Assembly: GCA_033032865.1 (NCBI GenBank)
Contig: JAWHQI010000121.1
Coordinates: 4,836,001 to 4,900,000, forward strand
Length of the DNA stretch: 64,000 bases
Direction of reading: 5' to 3'
From: Dactylorhiza incarnata
Taxonomy: Eukaryota; Streptophyta; Magnoliopsida; Asparagales; Orchidaceae
Made by a program: the position numbers and the translations under genes. Shown piece after piece: positions 54,611 through 63,598 of this stretch (position 1 is its first letter; each line of letters starts with the position of its first letter). The notes below the pieces were generated by a model that saw nothing but the letters and a program-made list of their open reading frames with translations, had not been told where the DNA came from and did no database searches.

Positions 54611-55723
54611 TTACAAAGTAAAGACTACCCCGACCAACAGTTTTGTTAGGAGAAGTACCCCAGATGTCTGAGTGAACGAGATCAAACGAACGAGTCGAAC
54701 TATGTTCATTTTTGGTTGGATAGGAGGAGCGGTGATGTTTGCATATTGACAGGCTTCACAGTTGAGAGAGGAATTGTCCTTCTGTAGGTTTGGCATGAGC
54801 TGGTAGAGTAGGCGAGGAGGAGGATGACCAAGGCGAAGATGCCACTGATTGAGAGGACTGGATGTGGTAGAGGTAGATAGAACAGACATGTTGTCAAGGA
54901 AGTAGAGGCCGCCGCTCTCACTTTCAGTAGCAAACGTCTCCTTTGAGTTAAGATCCTGAAAATAACAATTATTAGAAGTAAACGTGACAGAGAACTTTAG
55001 TTGTCTCGAGAGAGTTGTAACAAAGAGTAAATTGCAAGGAAAGGTCGGCACGTAGAGAGTATTCGCAAGTTGTATAGATTGAGTGACCCGGACCATACCA
55101 GTTCCACACACAGGGGATGGAGATCCATCCACAATCAACACTGATGGTGACCGATCATGTTTGTCCAAATGAGAAAAGTTAAGAGGATTTCCTGTCATGA
55201 TTGGGGCACTGGAGTCAATGAGCCACTTACACTGAGTGACAACATGTGCGCTACCTGAAGAGGTGGCAAGAGAGGCAGACTTCTTTGATGCAGAAAGAGT
55301 AGCGTCACCCACTTGTGGATGAAGATGAGGATACTTGGCAAAGCAACGATTCTCAACGTGGCCTAGTTTTTCGCAATAGGAGCATTGGTACTTACTAGGT
55401 CCACGTCCACCGGAGCAGCCTCCACGGTCACTAGTGTTATCGTGATTAGCAGGATGAGCAAACCGGTTAGAAGTCGACGGGGAGGATACCAGAGGCCGTT
55501 GAAGAAGAGTTGTAACAACCGAGATGCGAGCAGCAGTGACATCAAGGGTCGGAGAGTCAGCTTCACCAAGAATTTGTTGATGTATCATGTCATAGGAGTC
55601 TGGTAGGCGAAGAAGATAACAGACCACCAGGAGTTTCTGGAAATGTTTGTGTTGTTCGACAAGATCTGCAGAGAAGGGGTTAGAAAAAAACCGAAGACCG
55701 CACAAGGAGAGAATAGAGTTCAC
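54611..55723 (-). CDS. gag C-terminus, protease and preintegrase of copia element 4
   Basis: An open frame of 370 codons. The gag C-terminus (KHFQKLLVVCYLLRLPDSYD) leads to a CCHC knuckle (CSYCEKLGHVENRC), then the protease region, where the copia DSG triad reads DSS (WLIDSSAPIMTG). The preintegrase zinc motif (HLRLGHPPPRLLYQL, CEACQY) and the first residues of integrase follow. The gag N-terminal part is absent: only about 20 bases separate the primer site from this frame. Integrase is cut at 54560. Confidence 0.85.
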   Translation of the reverse strand: MNSILSLCGLRFFSNPFSADLVEQHKHFQKLLVVCYLLRLPDSYDMIHQQILGEADSPTLDVTAARISVVTTLLQRPLVSSPSTSNRFAHPANHDNTSDRGGCSGGRGPSKYQCSYCEKLGHVENRCFAKYPHLHPQVGDATLSASKKSASLATSSGSAHVVTQCKWLIDSSAPIMTGNPLNFSHLDKHDRSPSVLIVDGSPSPVCGTGMVRVTQSIQLANTLYVPTFPCNLLFVTTLSRQLKFSVTFTSNNCYFQDLNSKETFATESESGGLYFLDNMSVLSTSTTSSPLNQWHLRLGHPPPRLLYQLMPNLQKDNSSLNCEACQYANITAPPIQPKMNIVRLVRLISFTQTSGVLLLTKLLVGVVFTL

Positions 55724-55744
55724 AATCGAAGGAAGATGAACCTA

Positions 55745-55756
55745 TCTCTGATATCA
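55745..55756 (-). other. Primer binding site of copia element 4
   Basis: The minus strand TGATATCAGAG is one base from TGGTATCAGAG (iMet) and lies next to the 5' LTR end. Confidence 0.7.
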
Positions 55757-55910
55757 TTGGAAAAAGAAATATAATACGAGAGAAATTGAAAATAACTGAA
55801 TTTTATTTCCAAAAAAATCTAAATATTACATAGGTATGACCTCTTTTATATAGAACGGAGGAGGAGAGACAATTTACAATTTGACAATGTGGGACTAATT
55901 ACAGGAATCT
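55757..55910 (-). repeat. 5' LTR of copia element 4, first part
   Basis: Homologous to 42407-42560. It ends at the target AATCT where the chromovirus was inserted. Confidence 0.88.
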
Positions 55911-56366
55911 TGATACCGCTAGGGTATCGGGTTGCCGACACGGGGAGCGGCGATGAGTACGAGCTGCCGTGGGGTGTCGTCGGGCGGCAGTATTAGCGAT
56001 ACCGAGCGAGAGATAGAGAGCGAGAGAGATAGACGGGAGGAAGATAGAGGAAGAGATAGAGAGAGAAAGAGGAAAGGGGAGCAGCCCCTAATTTCAAAAG
56101 TGATCAAAAGATAACTATAAACCCTAAGGTGCTCCCATATATAGGGGGAAACCACCACACATCAAGAGTCCATAAAGAGAAATAGCTAATACAACTTTTT
56201 TAAATAAAACTTAAAGGCATAAAAGATAACAGGTCCGGTCAGCCCCTTCTAGACTGTGTCCGCCGAACCGCCCGGTTCGGTCCTGGGTCCGGTGCCGTTG
56301 CCCGCTCCCGCGCGTGTCCTCGAGTACACCTGCCACTCCGGTTCGTCCGCCTGGATGTCGGTAACA
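55911..56366 (-). repeat. 3' LTR of the deleted chromovirus
   Basis: 456 bp with a GAGAGATAGA-rich segment (56000-56075) and a minus-strand TATA (rc of CCATATATAGGGG, about 56137). Confidence 0.9.
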
Positions 56367-57646
56367 ATACCTCCGTCTGGAAAATTGGCCTTGTCCTCAA
56401 GGCAGTAGTCTGGGAACTGTCGGCGAAAATCATCACGAAGTAGCCATGTCGTGGCCGTAGGAGGGCGGTTTCGCCATGCCACATGTATCTCCTCCGGTTG
56501 GGCATCGTCGGTCCTGTGGTGGCAACGATCAACAATGGCCTCGGGGTAGAGGGGGTCGGAATCGGAAGAGTCCAAGTCTGCCAGAATGTGATCGGTGACG
56601 GGGTGATCGCCGATGACGCGTCGTAGTTGTGACACATGAAAGACTGGGTGGATGCGAGAACTGTCCTGGAGACGGAGGCGGTATGCGACCGCTCCAATAC
56701 GGCTAATAATCTCGAACGACCCATAGAAGCGCGGGGCTAGCTTGGGGCAAGGGCGGCGGGCTACCGTAAGCTGTCGGTAGGGGTGAAGTTTGATGAACAC
56801 CCGCTCCCCCACTTGAAACGTCAAATCACGACGCTTCCTATTGGCAAAGGCAGCCATCTTGGCCTGTGCACGCCGAAGGTGATGCTTCAAACTATCCATA
56901 ATGACGTCCCTATCAAGCAGGTGATCCGCCAAGCTAGCAACTGGGCATTCCCCGGGTAGATGTCGGAGCACGGTCGACGGTTGCCGGCCATAGACCGTCT
57001 CGAATGGCGAGGTATGCGTGTTGTGGTGGTATGCGGTGTTGTAGGAGTATTCCGCCCAGCATAACCATTTGGCCCACGAGCTGGGGCGCTCGCTGATAAA
57101 ACAGCGCAAATATGTCTCCAAGCACCGGTTGAGCACCTCGGACTGGCCGTCCGACTGGGGGTGATATGCCGTGCTCATCCGAAGGTGGGTGCCCTGAAGT
57201 CGGAAGAAAGAGGTCCAGAAGCTACTGAGGAAAAGTGGGTCGCGATCGCTCACAATCGAGCGCGGAAAGCCATGAAGACGCACAATCTCCGTAATGAAGC
57301 CGTCGTCCACGGACGCTGCGGTGTAGGGGTGGCGCAGAGGGACGAAGTGGGCGTACTTCGTCAGGCGGTCCACGACCACCAATATGCAGTCAAACCCGTT
57401 GGAACGGGGTAGCCGGGTGATGAAGTCCATTGCGATGTCCTCCCAGACACGCTCCGGGATCGGTAGGGGCTGCAAGAGACCGCTGGGAAACATGGTCTCA
57501 TATTTGGCCTTCTGGCAGGTCAGGCAAGCCGCCACGTAGGCCTTCACCTGGCGAAGCATGTGAGGCCAATAGAGAGATGCGGCTAAACGCCGATATCCGA
57601 AAAGCTCCCGCGTTGCCGCCCGACGGTAGACTTGGGCGGCCCTCAA
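56249..57646 (-). CDS. Integrase with chromodomain, deleted chromovirus
   Basis: An open frame of 465 codons. The remaining zinc-binding end reads YWPHMLRQVKAYVAACLTC. The catalytic core has Asp in MDFITRLP, Asp in VSDRDPLF and Glu in SDGQSEVLNR. It is followed by the C-terminal SH3-like part (FQVGERVFIKLHPYR, KLAPRFYGSFEII) and a chromodomain-like end (EEIHVAWRNRP, TTWLLRDDF, CLEDK). The two zinc-binding His upstream are lost at the deletion joint. The core looks chemically intact, which is rare in this window. The last codons extend into the LTR. Confidence 0.88.
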   Translation of the reverse strand: MRAAQVYRRAATRELFGYRRLAASLYWPHMLRQVKAYVAACLTCQKAKYETMFPSGLLQPLPIPERVWEDIAMDFITRLPRSNGFDCILVVVDRLTKYAHFVPLRHPYTAASVDDGFITEIVRLHGFPRSIVSDRDPLFLSSFWTSFFRLQGTHLRMSTAYHPQSDGQSEVLNRCLETYLRCFISERPSSWAKWLCWAEYSYNTAYHHNTHTSPFETVYGRQPSTVLRHLPGECPVASLADHLLDRDVIMDSLKHHLRRAQAKMAAFANRKRRDLTFQVGERVFIKLHPYRQLTVARRPCPKLAPRFYGSFEIISRIGAVAYRLRLQDSSRIHPVFHVSQLRRVIGDHPVTDHILADLDSSDSDPLYPEAIVDRCHHRTDDAQPEEIHVAWRNRPPTATTWLLRDDFRRQFPDYCLEDKANFPDGGIVTDIQADEPEWQVYSRTRAGAGNGTGPRTEPGGSADTV

Positions 57647-57794
57647 GACTGCTGATGCACGCTTGAGCCGCGAGCAAGGCGTCGACGGCGGACTGCAGGC
57701 CGTCCATGCGTTCCTCCTGGCGGTTGAGTCGCAGGCGGGTGATGTCCGCGTTGTCCAAGCCCTCGGTGGCTTGGGACCGGGTGTTGGGCGCCAT
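57640..57794 (-). pseudogene. gag start of the deleted chromovirus
   Basis: From MAPNTRSQATE at 57794, a chromovirus-type gag N-terminus (RLRLNRQEERMDGLQSAVDA) stops being recognisable at about 57640, where the integrase frame, offset by one base, begins. The joint marks the internal deletion. Confidence 0.75.
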
Positions 57795-57863
57795 GGCTGT
57801 GGGGAAGACGACGGGAAGAAGACCGGCGACGCTAGGGCAGGCGGAAAGGGCAGGTCAGGCCGA

Positions 57864-58328
57864 TGATACCGCTAGGGTATTGGGTTGCCGACACGGGGAG
57901 CGGCGATGAGGACGGGCTGCCGTGGGGTGTCGTCGAGCGGCGGTATTAGCGATACCGAGCGAGAGATAGAGAGGGAGAGAGATAGACGGGAGGGAGGAAG
58001 ATAGAGGAAGAGATAGAGAGAGAGAAAGAGGATAGGGGAGCAACCCCTAATTTCATAAGTGATCAAAACTCAAAAGATAACAATAAACCCTAAGGTGCTC
58101 CCATATATAGGGGGAAACCACCACACATCAAGAGTCCATAAAGAGAAATAGCTAATACAACTTTTTTAAATAAAACTTAAAGGCATAAAAGATAACAGGT
58201 CCGGTCAGCCCCTTCTAGACTGTGTCCGCCGAACCGCCCGGTTCGGTCCGGTGCCGTTGCCCGCTCCCGCGCGTGTCCTTTTCGAGTACACCTGCCACTC
58301 CGGTTCGTCCGCCTGGATGTCGTTAACA
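57864..58328 (-). repeat. 5' LTR of the deleted chromovirus
   Basis: 465 bp. It differs from the left copy by a few substitutions and small indels (for example GGTATT for GGTATC at the start). Confidence 0.9.
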
Positions 58329-58333
58329 AATCT

Positions 58334-58643
58334 ACACAGATGCGGTTAGAACGGTCAGTGCGGTTAACCAAGAGTTAACCGCCCATGAGGATGCGGTTAC
58401 ACAAGGGTAAATGCCCATACATACAATCAGCAGGGAGCGTGAACCAAGGATGTATCCGCCAGTCTTCATCACCACAGCTTGCGGTCAACCAGTCCTAACC
58501 GCAAGCACCACCGGGTGCGGTTACACATGGGTAACCTCACATATGTTCCATCTGTCAGCATCCACTGCAGTTAGACAATCTAAACCGCGGTGACCGCAAG
58601 CTGCGGTCACACAAGGTTAACCGCCCATACACCTGTTCTGACA
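58334..58643 (-). repeat. 5' LTR of copia element 4, second part
   Basis: Homologous to 42565-42870. It ends GTTCTGACA followed by the ATCAA target copy. Confidence 0.88.
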
Positions 58644-58795
58644 ATCAAAATTATTTTTATAGCATTGATCATATCTGAGTCATTGGCATTAGTTTTATCA
58701 TATAAAGTCATTTAACTTTGACCTCTCAAGCAATTATGTGAGTTTTATGTTTTTGTCCACAAGTTCCTTTCCATGTTCTTAAATAATGCTTCAAG

Positions 58796-58888
58796 TTATC
58801 TGGATCTTTACATGTATGCAAGATTGGCAACACCAATGGTCAAGGAAGGGCGTTGGAATGATCTGGATGACTACAAGATGATTGATGC
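58796..58888 (+). pseudogene. REB1-like gene, exon e
   Basis: Encodes YARLATPMVKEGRWNDLDDY and a few more residues to the donor GTATGT at 58889. The expected start is 58814, which would complete Trp-Tyr from exon d, but the two bases before it are AT, not AG. The nearest upstream AG (58794-58795) would add 18 in-frame bases and change the Trp to Cys. The next exon lies beyond what I can recognise. Confidence 0.7.
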
Positions 58889-59040
58889 GTATGTGTTTCC
58901 ATTTCAGAATTACAAGGTTAACATATTGGCTTCATGGAAAAGAAAACCTCCATCATAGCCATGCGTACCCAAAAAAAGAGCTTCTAAATGCAGCAAAAGA
59001 ACATAAACCCCCATGTGCTTTACATTTTTATGTATATAGA
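58889..59040. other. Intron DNA after exon e
   Basis: Begins with the donor GTATGT. No other feature; further exons of the REB1-like gene were not recognised downstream. Confidence 0.4.
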
Positions 59041-59256
59041 TACACAGTATACTAGAGAATTCAGATTGGCCCTTCAATAGCATTACATAATTCCAAGTAT
59101 TAATATACATGTATCTATAGATTATACATATCTATCTATTATCTATATATACAAAGTATACTAGAAAATCCAGATTTGGCCCTTCAATAGAATTACATAA
59201 TTCCAAGTATAAATATACGTGCATGTAAAGATTATACATATCTATCTATATATATC
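59041..59256. repeat. 109-bp tandem duplication
   Basis: 59041-59149 and 59150-59256 share GTATACTAGA, GGCCCTTCAATAG, ATTACATAATTCCAAGTAT and GATTATACATATCTATCTAT in the same order. Confidence 0.9.
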
Positions 59257-59264
59257 TGTGTGTG

Positions 59265-59765
59265 TAGGGCTGATTTCGAGTTGAGTTTGAGCGGTTTCGG
59301 TTGGGCTCAAAATCGAAAATTTTGAGTTAAACTTGACTCGAAATCGAAATTATTTTGAGTCGAGTTGGCTCTACTCAAAATTACTCGATTCCGAGCCGCC
59401 TTGAAATGGAATCGAGTCGGCTCGAAATGAAATTAAGTCGGCTCAAAATTGAGTAATTTTTCTTTATTTTGAGTCAGCTCGAAATTAAATTGGCTCAAAA
59501 TTGTGTAAATGAAGTCTTTTTAAGACTTTAATCCCTTAGTTTAGGTTTAGACGTTAGTGTTTTTTTATTTTAAAATAATATGTTAATAAGTACATAATAT
59601 TCTAATCAATTCGAGTTGATTCGAATCATATTTCGAGCGATCCAGGGCAAGCTCGAAATGAACTCGAAATGTGATTCAGGTCAAATTGAGTCGACTCAAA
59701 TTGAGTCGAATCATTCGAGCGATTTTCGAGCGACTTCCGAGTTTCGAATAATATTCTCAGCCCTA
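59265..59765. mobile_element. hAT-type MITE
   Basis: Inverted ends TAGGGCTGA and TCAGCCCTA. 8-bp flanks TGTGTGTG (59257-59264) and TGTGTGCG (59766-59773), one mismatch. 501 bp. Full of TCGAG/CTCGAA and TGAGTCGA-type short repeats at both ends. No ORF. Confidence 0.8.
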
Positions 59766-59773
59766 TGTGTGCG

Positions 59774-60559
59774 TGCGTGTATATAATCATTTTTCTTTCT
59801 ATATTTTCTCATACAAAAACTAACTTGAAAAATATTATTGCAAAACTTCAAGTCTACATGATACCTATGGATGTTATGCTAATTATGGCCATTATTAGAA
59901 TTCTTTACACGAATTCGGCGACTGCCTCCTCCAAGATAGAATCAATCTGAAAAACACATCTTCTTCAACACGGGCGAGCTCACCTGAGACACCTGTGAGA
60001 GTTTGCGAGTACTATACAATTCAGATATAGCTTGTGCGAGTACAACTCCTGTATTTTCCAGTGCTCTGCTCTCCTTGTACTGCCTTTTTGCTTTCTCCTG
60101 TAGCTCTTTTCTGTTGCCTGCCTATTTCTCCTGTACCCGACAATGTACCAAGTTGCCATTGCGGAGATCCTTAGGATCCATAACGTTGACACGGACCATG
60201 TACCAGGTTTCCATGGTGTTTGGACTTAAGGTTGGGCGCTTTAAGTTTGAAGTAGTCCGAAAGCCACCTAGTCCTACGGGGATTTGATCATCATGGTCAA
60301 CTACTTCATCGAAGGGGAGGCAACCAATCTCGGGTTTGTCTCCTCTATCACCCAGCTTGTACAGTGCTAACGGGGGGATAATTATTCTCTCACCCAACCT
60401 CCCGTTGGTCATCCCAACCGTGCTCCTAAGCACTGCCCTGAGTTCATCCCATTGATGCCACAACGATGGAATAACTTCCATCATCAATGCCCACCTCCAC
60501 CTCGTCATTTCCATTAGATAAGATCACCACGACCTCATTCCCCTTCACGGAACAGGTCT
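59774..60559. other. DNA before the decayed Tat element 3
   Basis: No supported gene. The 130-codon minus frame at 60122-60514 has no family signature and may be shadow of degraded element sequence. Confidence 0.35.
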
Positions 60560-61087
60560 GTGCAACTTCTACCACAAGTACTGCAACCTGTACCTTTGCA
60601 TGCTCGTCCCATCCAATCCTCTGCTCCTCGTTCATTCAGATACAATGATACTCAAGAGCAGTATACAGACCAGATCCTTCCCATAGAGGATGCTTGTCCA
60701 GATCATCCAAAAGCAACTGGGCTTCAGGAAACCTCCACCTCTGAAAGATGAATATGGGAATCATAATTGGGAGCTCTTTTGTGAGTTACACAAGGATGTT
60801 GGACACAATATAAAGAGTTGTTGAGTTCTTTGGGGTCTGGTTGAGAAAGTGCTGAAGGGTCATGCTACAGGAGTATGTTGCTCGAAAATCTGATGATAAG
60901 TCTGTTTCCATCAAGGGTGAGGAAGTAGCTGAAAGTACACCTCGCCTGACAGTGAGAGTGCATTGAGCAAGAAGATGTTGGCTCTCTTGGCAGCATCAAT
61001 TGCGTTTGTGAGTGCATTGAGCATGATAATGTCGGCGCTTAGGGACGACTAAATTGCATTCATGGACGAGCTAACCTTGAGTTTAGC

Positions 61088-61474
61088 GTGGGGCGGGCCT
61101 ATCATCGAGACTCTGCTTCCACCTCCCAGACCACTCTACTGAGGGGAGATGTCACCTTTGGTGAGGTAGATCTCTCTAAAACTGCCCACCCCTTTAGCGA
61201 TGCGGTTGTTGTTCTAGGTCATTTACTGTATCGAATCCTCATCAACACCGGTAGTTTTGTCAACATCCTCTTCATACCTGCATTTGAGGCCATGAGCACT
61301 GGAAAGAAGCTCCAGGCCTGCAGCTGCCCTCTCTTTGAATTCGCAGAGGAGAGGAAAGAGATCGAGGGGAGCGTCAATCTCTCCGTCACTATGTGCGGTG
61401 TTACTCGACAGAGCATATTTGTGGGGGGGCGGACGCCTCAACTGTTACAATGCCATCTTGGCGAGCTCTTCTGA
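61088..61474 (+). pseudogene. Protease of Tat-like element 3
   Basis: 128 codons. The active-site Asp of the D-T/N-G motif is Asn (LINTGSFVN), so it is inactive. The lead-in DVTFGEVDLSKTAHPFSDAV matches the lead-in of element 1 (8700 region). Confidence 0.75.
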
Positions 61475-61535
61475 AAGAGTACCAAGCCGCCGTCTCCATG
61501 TACTATCAAACTCTGAAGTTTGACATTGGGTGGGT

Positions 61536-61537
<2 letters not shown>

Positions 61538-61568
<31 letters not shown>
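61538..61568 (+). repeat. Poly-G tract (31 G)
   Basis: A pure G run between protease and RT leader. It could form G-quadruplex DNA or mark a sequencing or assembly problem. Confidence 0.85.
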
Positions 61569-61569
<1 letters not shown>

Positions 61570-61600
61570 GCAGTTTAGGGTTCCCAACGACCCTCGAGTT

Positions 61601-62666
61601 GTGGGGGATTGCTATGTTAGCTCAGTCAACATGATCGAGACCCAAGGAGCTGATAGAGACAGAGCTCACCTGGATGCTGCTCAGGTCATCCAAAGCGTTC
61701 CGGTCGAAGTAGGAGTCGAAGATAGGGTACTTTCCATCAATGTTGAGTTGAGAGTGAAAGATGAAGTCCCACTTATCAAATGTTTACTAGACAACTTGGA
61801 CATCTTTTCCTGGTCAGCAACCGACATGCCTAGGGTGGATCCCGATGTGACCTGTCATCGCCTCAACGTTGATCCTACTTTCAAGCCTATCAAGCAAAAG
61901 AAGCGGGTGTGTGGTACTGTGGTGACAACTTTGGCGGAGCCTATCTGGGAAGAAGTTGTAAAACCCCTTAAGACGAACTTTGTTAAGTAGATCCAATACC
62001 CCGAGTTAGTTTCTAATGTTGTAATGGTGAAAAAAGTCCGATGATAAGTGAACGTGCATAGATTTTATCAAATTTAATACAGTCTTCCCTAAGAATTGTT
62101 ATTTCTGGCCTTAGATAGATTCTCTAGTTGACTCTGCTGTGGGGTTTTCTATCATGAGTTTTTGAGATGCTTTTTCAGGATATCATCAAATCCGGATGCA
62201 TATCCCTGACATCACTCACACATCATTTATTATGAATGTCAGACATTTCTATTACCGCGTTATGCCTTTTGGTTTCCAGAACGTCGACGCTACCTATCAA
62301 CATATGATGGACCATGTCTTTAAAAATCAGAAAGAGCGTAATCCGAAACTGTACATAGATGGCATCTTCATTAAGAGTCGGAAACTCAAAGATCATATTC
62401 GTGATCTTAATGATACATTTTCAACCCCGAGGAAGTACAAAGTGAGACTCAATATGTCAAATTATGTTTTTGGTGCGCGCAATGGAAAATTTTCGGGACA
62501 TTTATTAACACCCAATGGCCTCGAACCTAATCCAAATAAAGTGAGTTATTTTGAACATGACATCTCCTCGGACTCCAAAAGAAGTGTAACTTTTAATGGG
62601 GAAGAACTTGTGGGACTTAACCACTTTATTTTACGATCAGGCAATAAATGTGCCACATTCTTCTAA
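61601..62666 (+). pseudogene. Reverse transcriptase of Tat-like element 3
   Basis: Leader frame 61601-61990, then stops at 61988, about 62040, 62114 and 62164, then an open frame 62196-62666. RT motifs: SFxDAFSGYHQIRMHIPD-like at 62150-62200, MPFGFQNVDATYQHMM, and the catalytic site YIDGIFIKS, where the second Asp of the DD pair is Gly. The enzyme would be dead even without the stops. Confidence 0.8.
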
Positions 62667-62772
62667 ACTCTCCGATGAGCATCAAAATTCGAATGGACCG
62701 AAGATTTTGACAGGGTCTTCGAAGAGATTAAAAACAATTAACCCCCACTCCCTCTTGTAGAGTCCTTGGAGG

Positions 62773-62773
<1 letters not shown>

Positions 62774-62819
<46 letters not shown>
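62774..62819 (+). repeat. Poly-G tract (46 G)
   Basis: 46 uninterrupted G residues between RT and the RT/RNase H connection of Tat-like element 3. Confidence 0.85.
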
Positions 62820-62820
<1 letters not shown>

Positions 62821-62894
62821 TCTATTGGTATATCTTGGAGTTGGACCCATCATTGGTTCGATAGGAAGGGAAGAAACAATTTCCAATTTACTAT

Positions 62895-63340
62895 GTGAGT
62901 AGGGTACTAAAGGATGCAGAGACTAGACATCCCATACTTGGAAAACCAGCCCTGACTTTGATCATTTCGGCACAGAGACTTCGTCTCTATTATCAATGTC
63001 ATTCAATACAGGTTGTCACTAACCATCCTTTGAGAACTATTCTTAAGAAGTCAGAGCATTTTGGAAGATTAACAAACTGGGCAATAGACCTTGGAGAATT
63101 CGATATTTCTTATGTTCGCGGGCTGCCATCAAAGCATACGTACTCGTTGATTTCGTGGAAGAAGCTTCTGTTAAGTGGGAGGTAGCAACACCAATATCAT
63201 AGACAATGTTCGTGGATGGAGCTTCTGACAAGAACTCATCAGGAGTTGCGGTAATATAAATCCAAACAGTGTTAAGACCGAGCAAGTCGTCAAATTACAC
63301 ATTTCAACTACAAACAATCATGCAAAATATGAAGCGTTAA
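62895..63340 (+). pseudogene. RT/RNase H connection and RNase H start of Tat-like element 3
   Basis: 62895-63185 encodes the connection domain (YYQCHSIQVVTNHPLRTILK, AIDLGEFDISYVRGLPSK). After a stop, MFVDGASDKNSSG at about 63207 starts RNase H, which ends at the LTR-like TGATACGTCG at 63341 near TTNNHAKYEAL. Confidence 0.75.
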
Positions 63341-63598
63341 TGATACGTCGTAATCATATCAAGAGCGCAAATAAAAAACATGCATTGCATTAAATGAAAG
63401 TAAAGATACAATCAGGAGATAACTTCTGTCAAGCATCCGTAGGATGGGCCCTCCTTGGCACTCCACTCTCCAAGAGAGCCAAACATTCAAGATTCCAAAG
63501 ATACATCATAACTCCCTAAGGGGCTCCTTATATAGATGGAGGCCCCACTACAGGACAAGACTACATGACTGAATACACATCGCATGCATATCAATACA
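63341..63598 (-). repeat. 3' LTR of a chromovirus running off the window
   Basis: TGATACGTCG to TATCAATACA, 258 bp, minus orientation, with TATATAAGG on the minus strand near 63530. The adjacent minus strand encodes the usual chromovirus pol end. Confidence 0.7.

Larger units (their letters stand above)
55911..58328 (-). mobile_element. Chromovirus with large internal deletion, TSD AATCT
   Basis: LTRs 55911-56366 and 57864-58328 (TGATACCGCTAGGG to GTAACA/TTAACA), flanked by AATCT (55906-55910 and 58329-58333). The inside has only the gag start and integrase-chromodomain; protease, RT and RNase H are deleted. LTRs are nearly identical, so this is one of the youngest insertions here. It sits in the 5' LTR of copia element 4. 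Confidence 0.92.
42407..58643 (-). mobile_element. Copia element 4, split by nested insertions, TSD ATCAA
   Basis: The 3' LTR at 42407-42870 and the 5' LTR (55757-55910 plus 58334-58643) are homologous over their full length. ATCAA flanks the whole unit at 42402-42406 and 58644-58648. In between on the minus strand lie gag-protease-preintegrase (55723-54611), an RT piece (46365-46141) and RT-RNase H (43826-42901). The missing part between integrase and RT was lost at the element inserted in 46366-54559. Same family as copia element 3 by RT/RNase H sequence. Confidence 0.9.
25733..58888 (+). pseudogene. REB1/TTF1-like Pol I termination factor gene, five exons over 33 kb, decayed
   Basis: Exons at 25733-25844, 29313-29425, 41954-42051, 42250-42326 and 58814 (or 58796)-58888 join in phase into one SANT/Myb-repeat protein. 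It is colinear with plant RNA polymerase I termination factor (REB1/TTF1-like) proteins as I know them: LPWRPRSTTYLRAH, then HGPD*KKIAQIFGLSRHQVK, KWKQFEYQSLFDLV, RDNISWQAISVKLSTRA, then LATPMVKEGRWNDLDDY. These proteins bind rDNA terminators and stop Pol I. Two Trp codons are TAG and the last acceptor is not AG, so the copy is probably non-functional. Introns 1, 2 and 4 (about 3.5, 12.5 and 16.5 kb) are filled with transposons; intron 3 is 198 bp. N- and C-terminal exons are not seen. Confidence 0.75.
60560..63340 (+). mobile_element. Decayed Tat-like gypsy element 3 (gag end to RNase H)
   Basis: In order: gag zinc motif at about 60740-60820 (WELFCELHKDVGHNIKSC), protease at 61088-61474 (RILINTGSFVNILF), RT leader at 61601-61990 (IFSWSATDMPRVDPDVTCHR), RT at 62040-62560, RT/RNase H at 62895-63185 and an RNase H start at 63200-63340 (MFVDGASDKNSSG). 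All in the same order as Tat element 1 but on the plus strand. Stops and frameshifts are frequent. The right end is cut by the LTR at 63341; no LTR of its own is seen. Confidence 0.8.

Noticed and set aside
60122..60514. 130-codon minus-strand ORF as a gene
   Set aside because: No recognisable domain, and it is adjacent to plus-strand gag remnants. Could be decayed element sequence.
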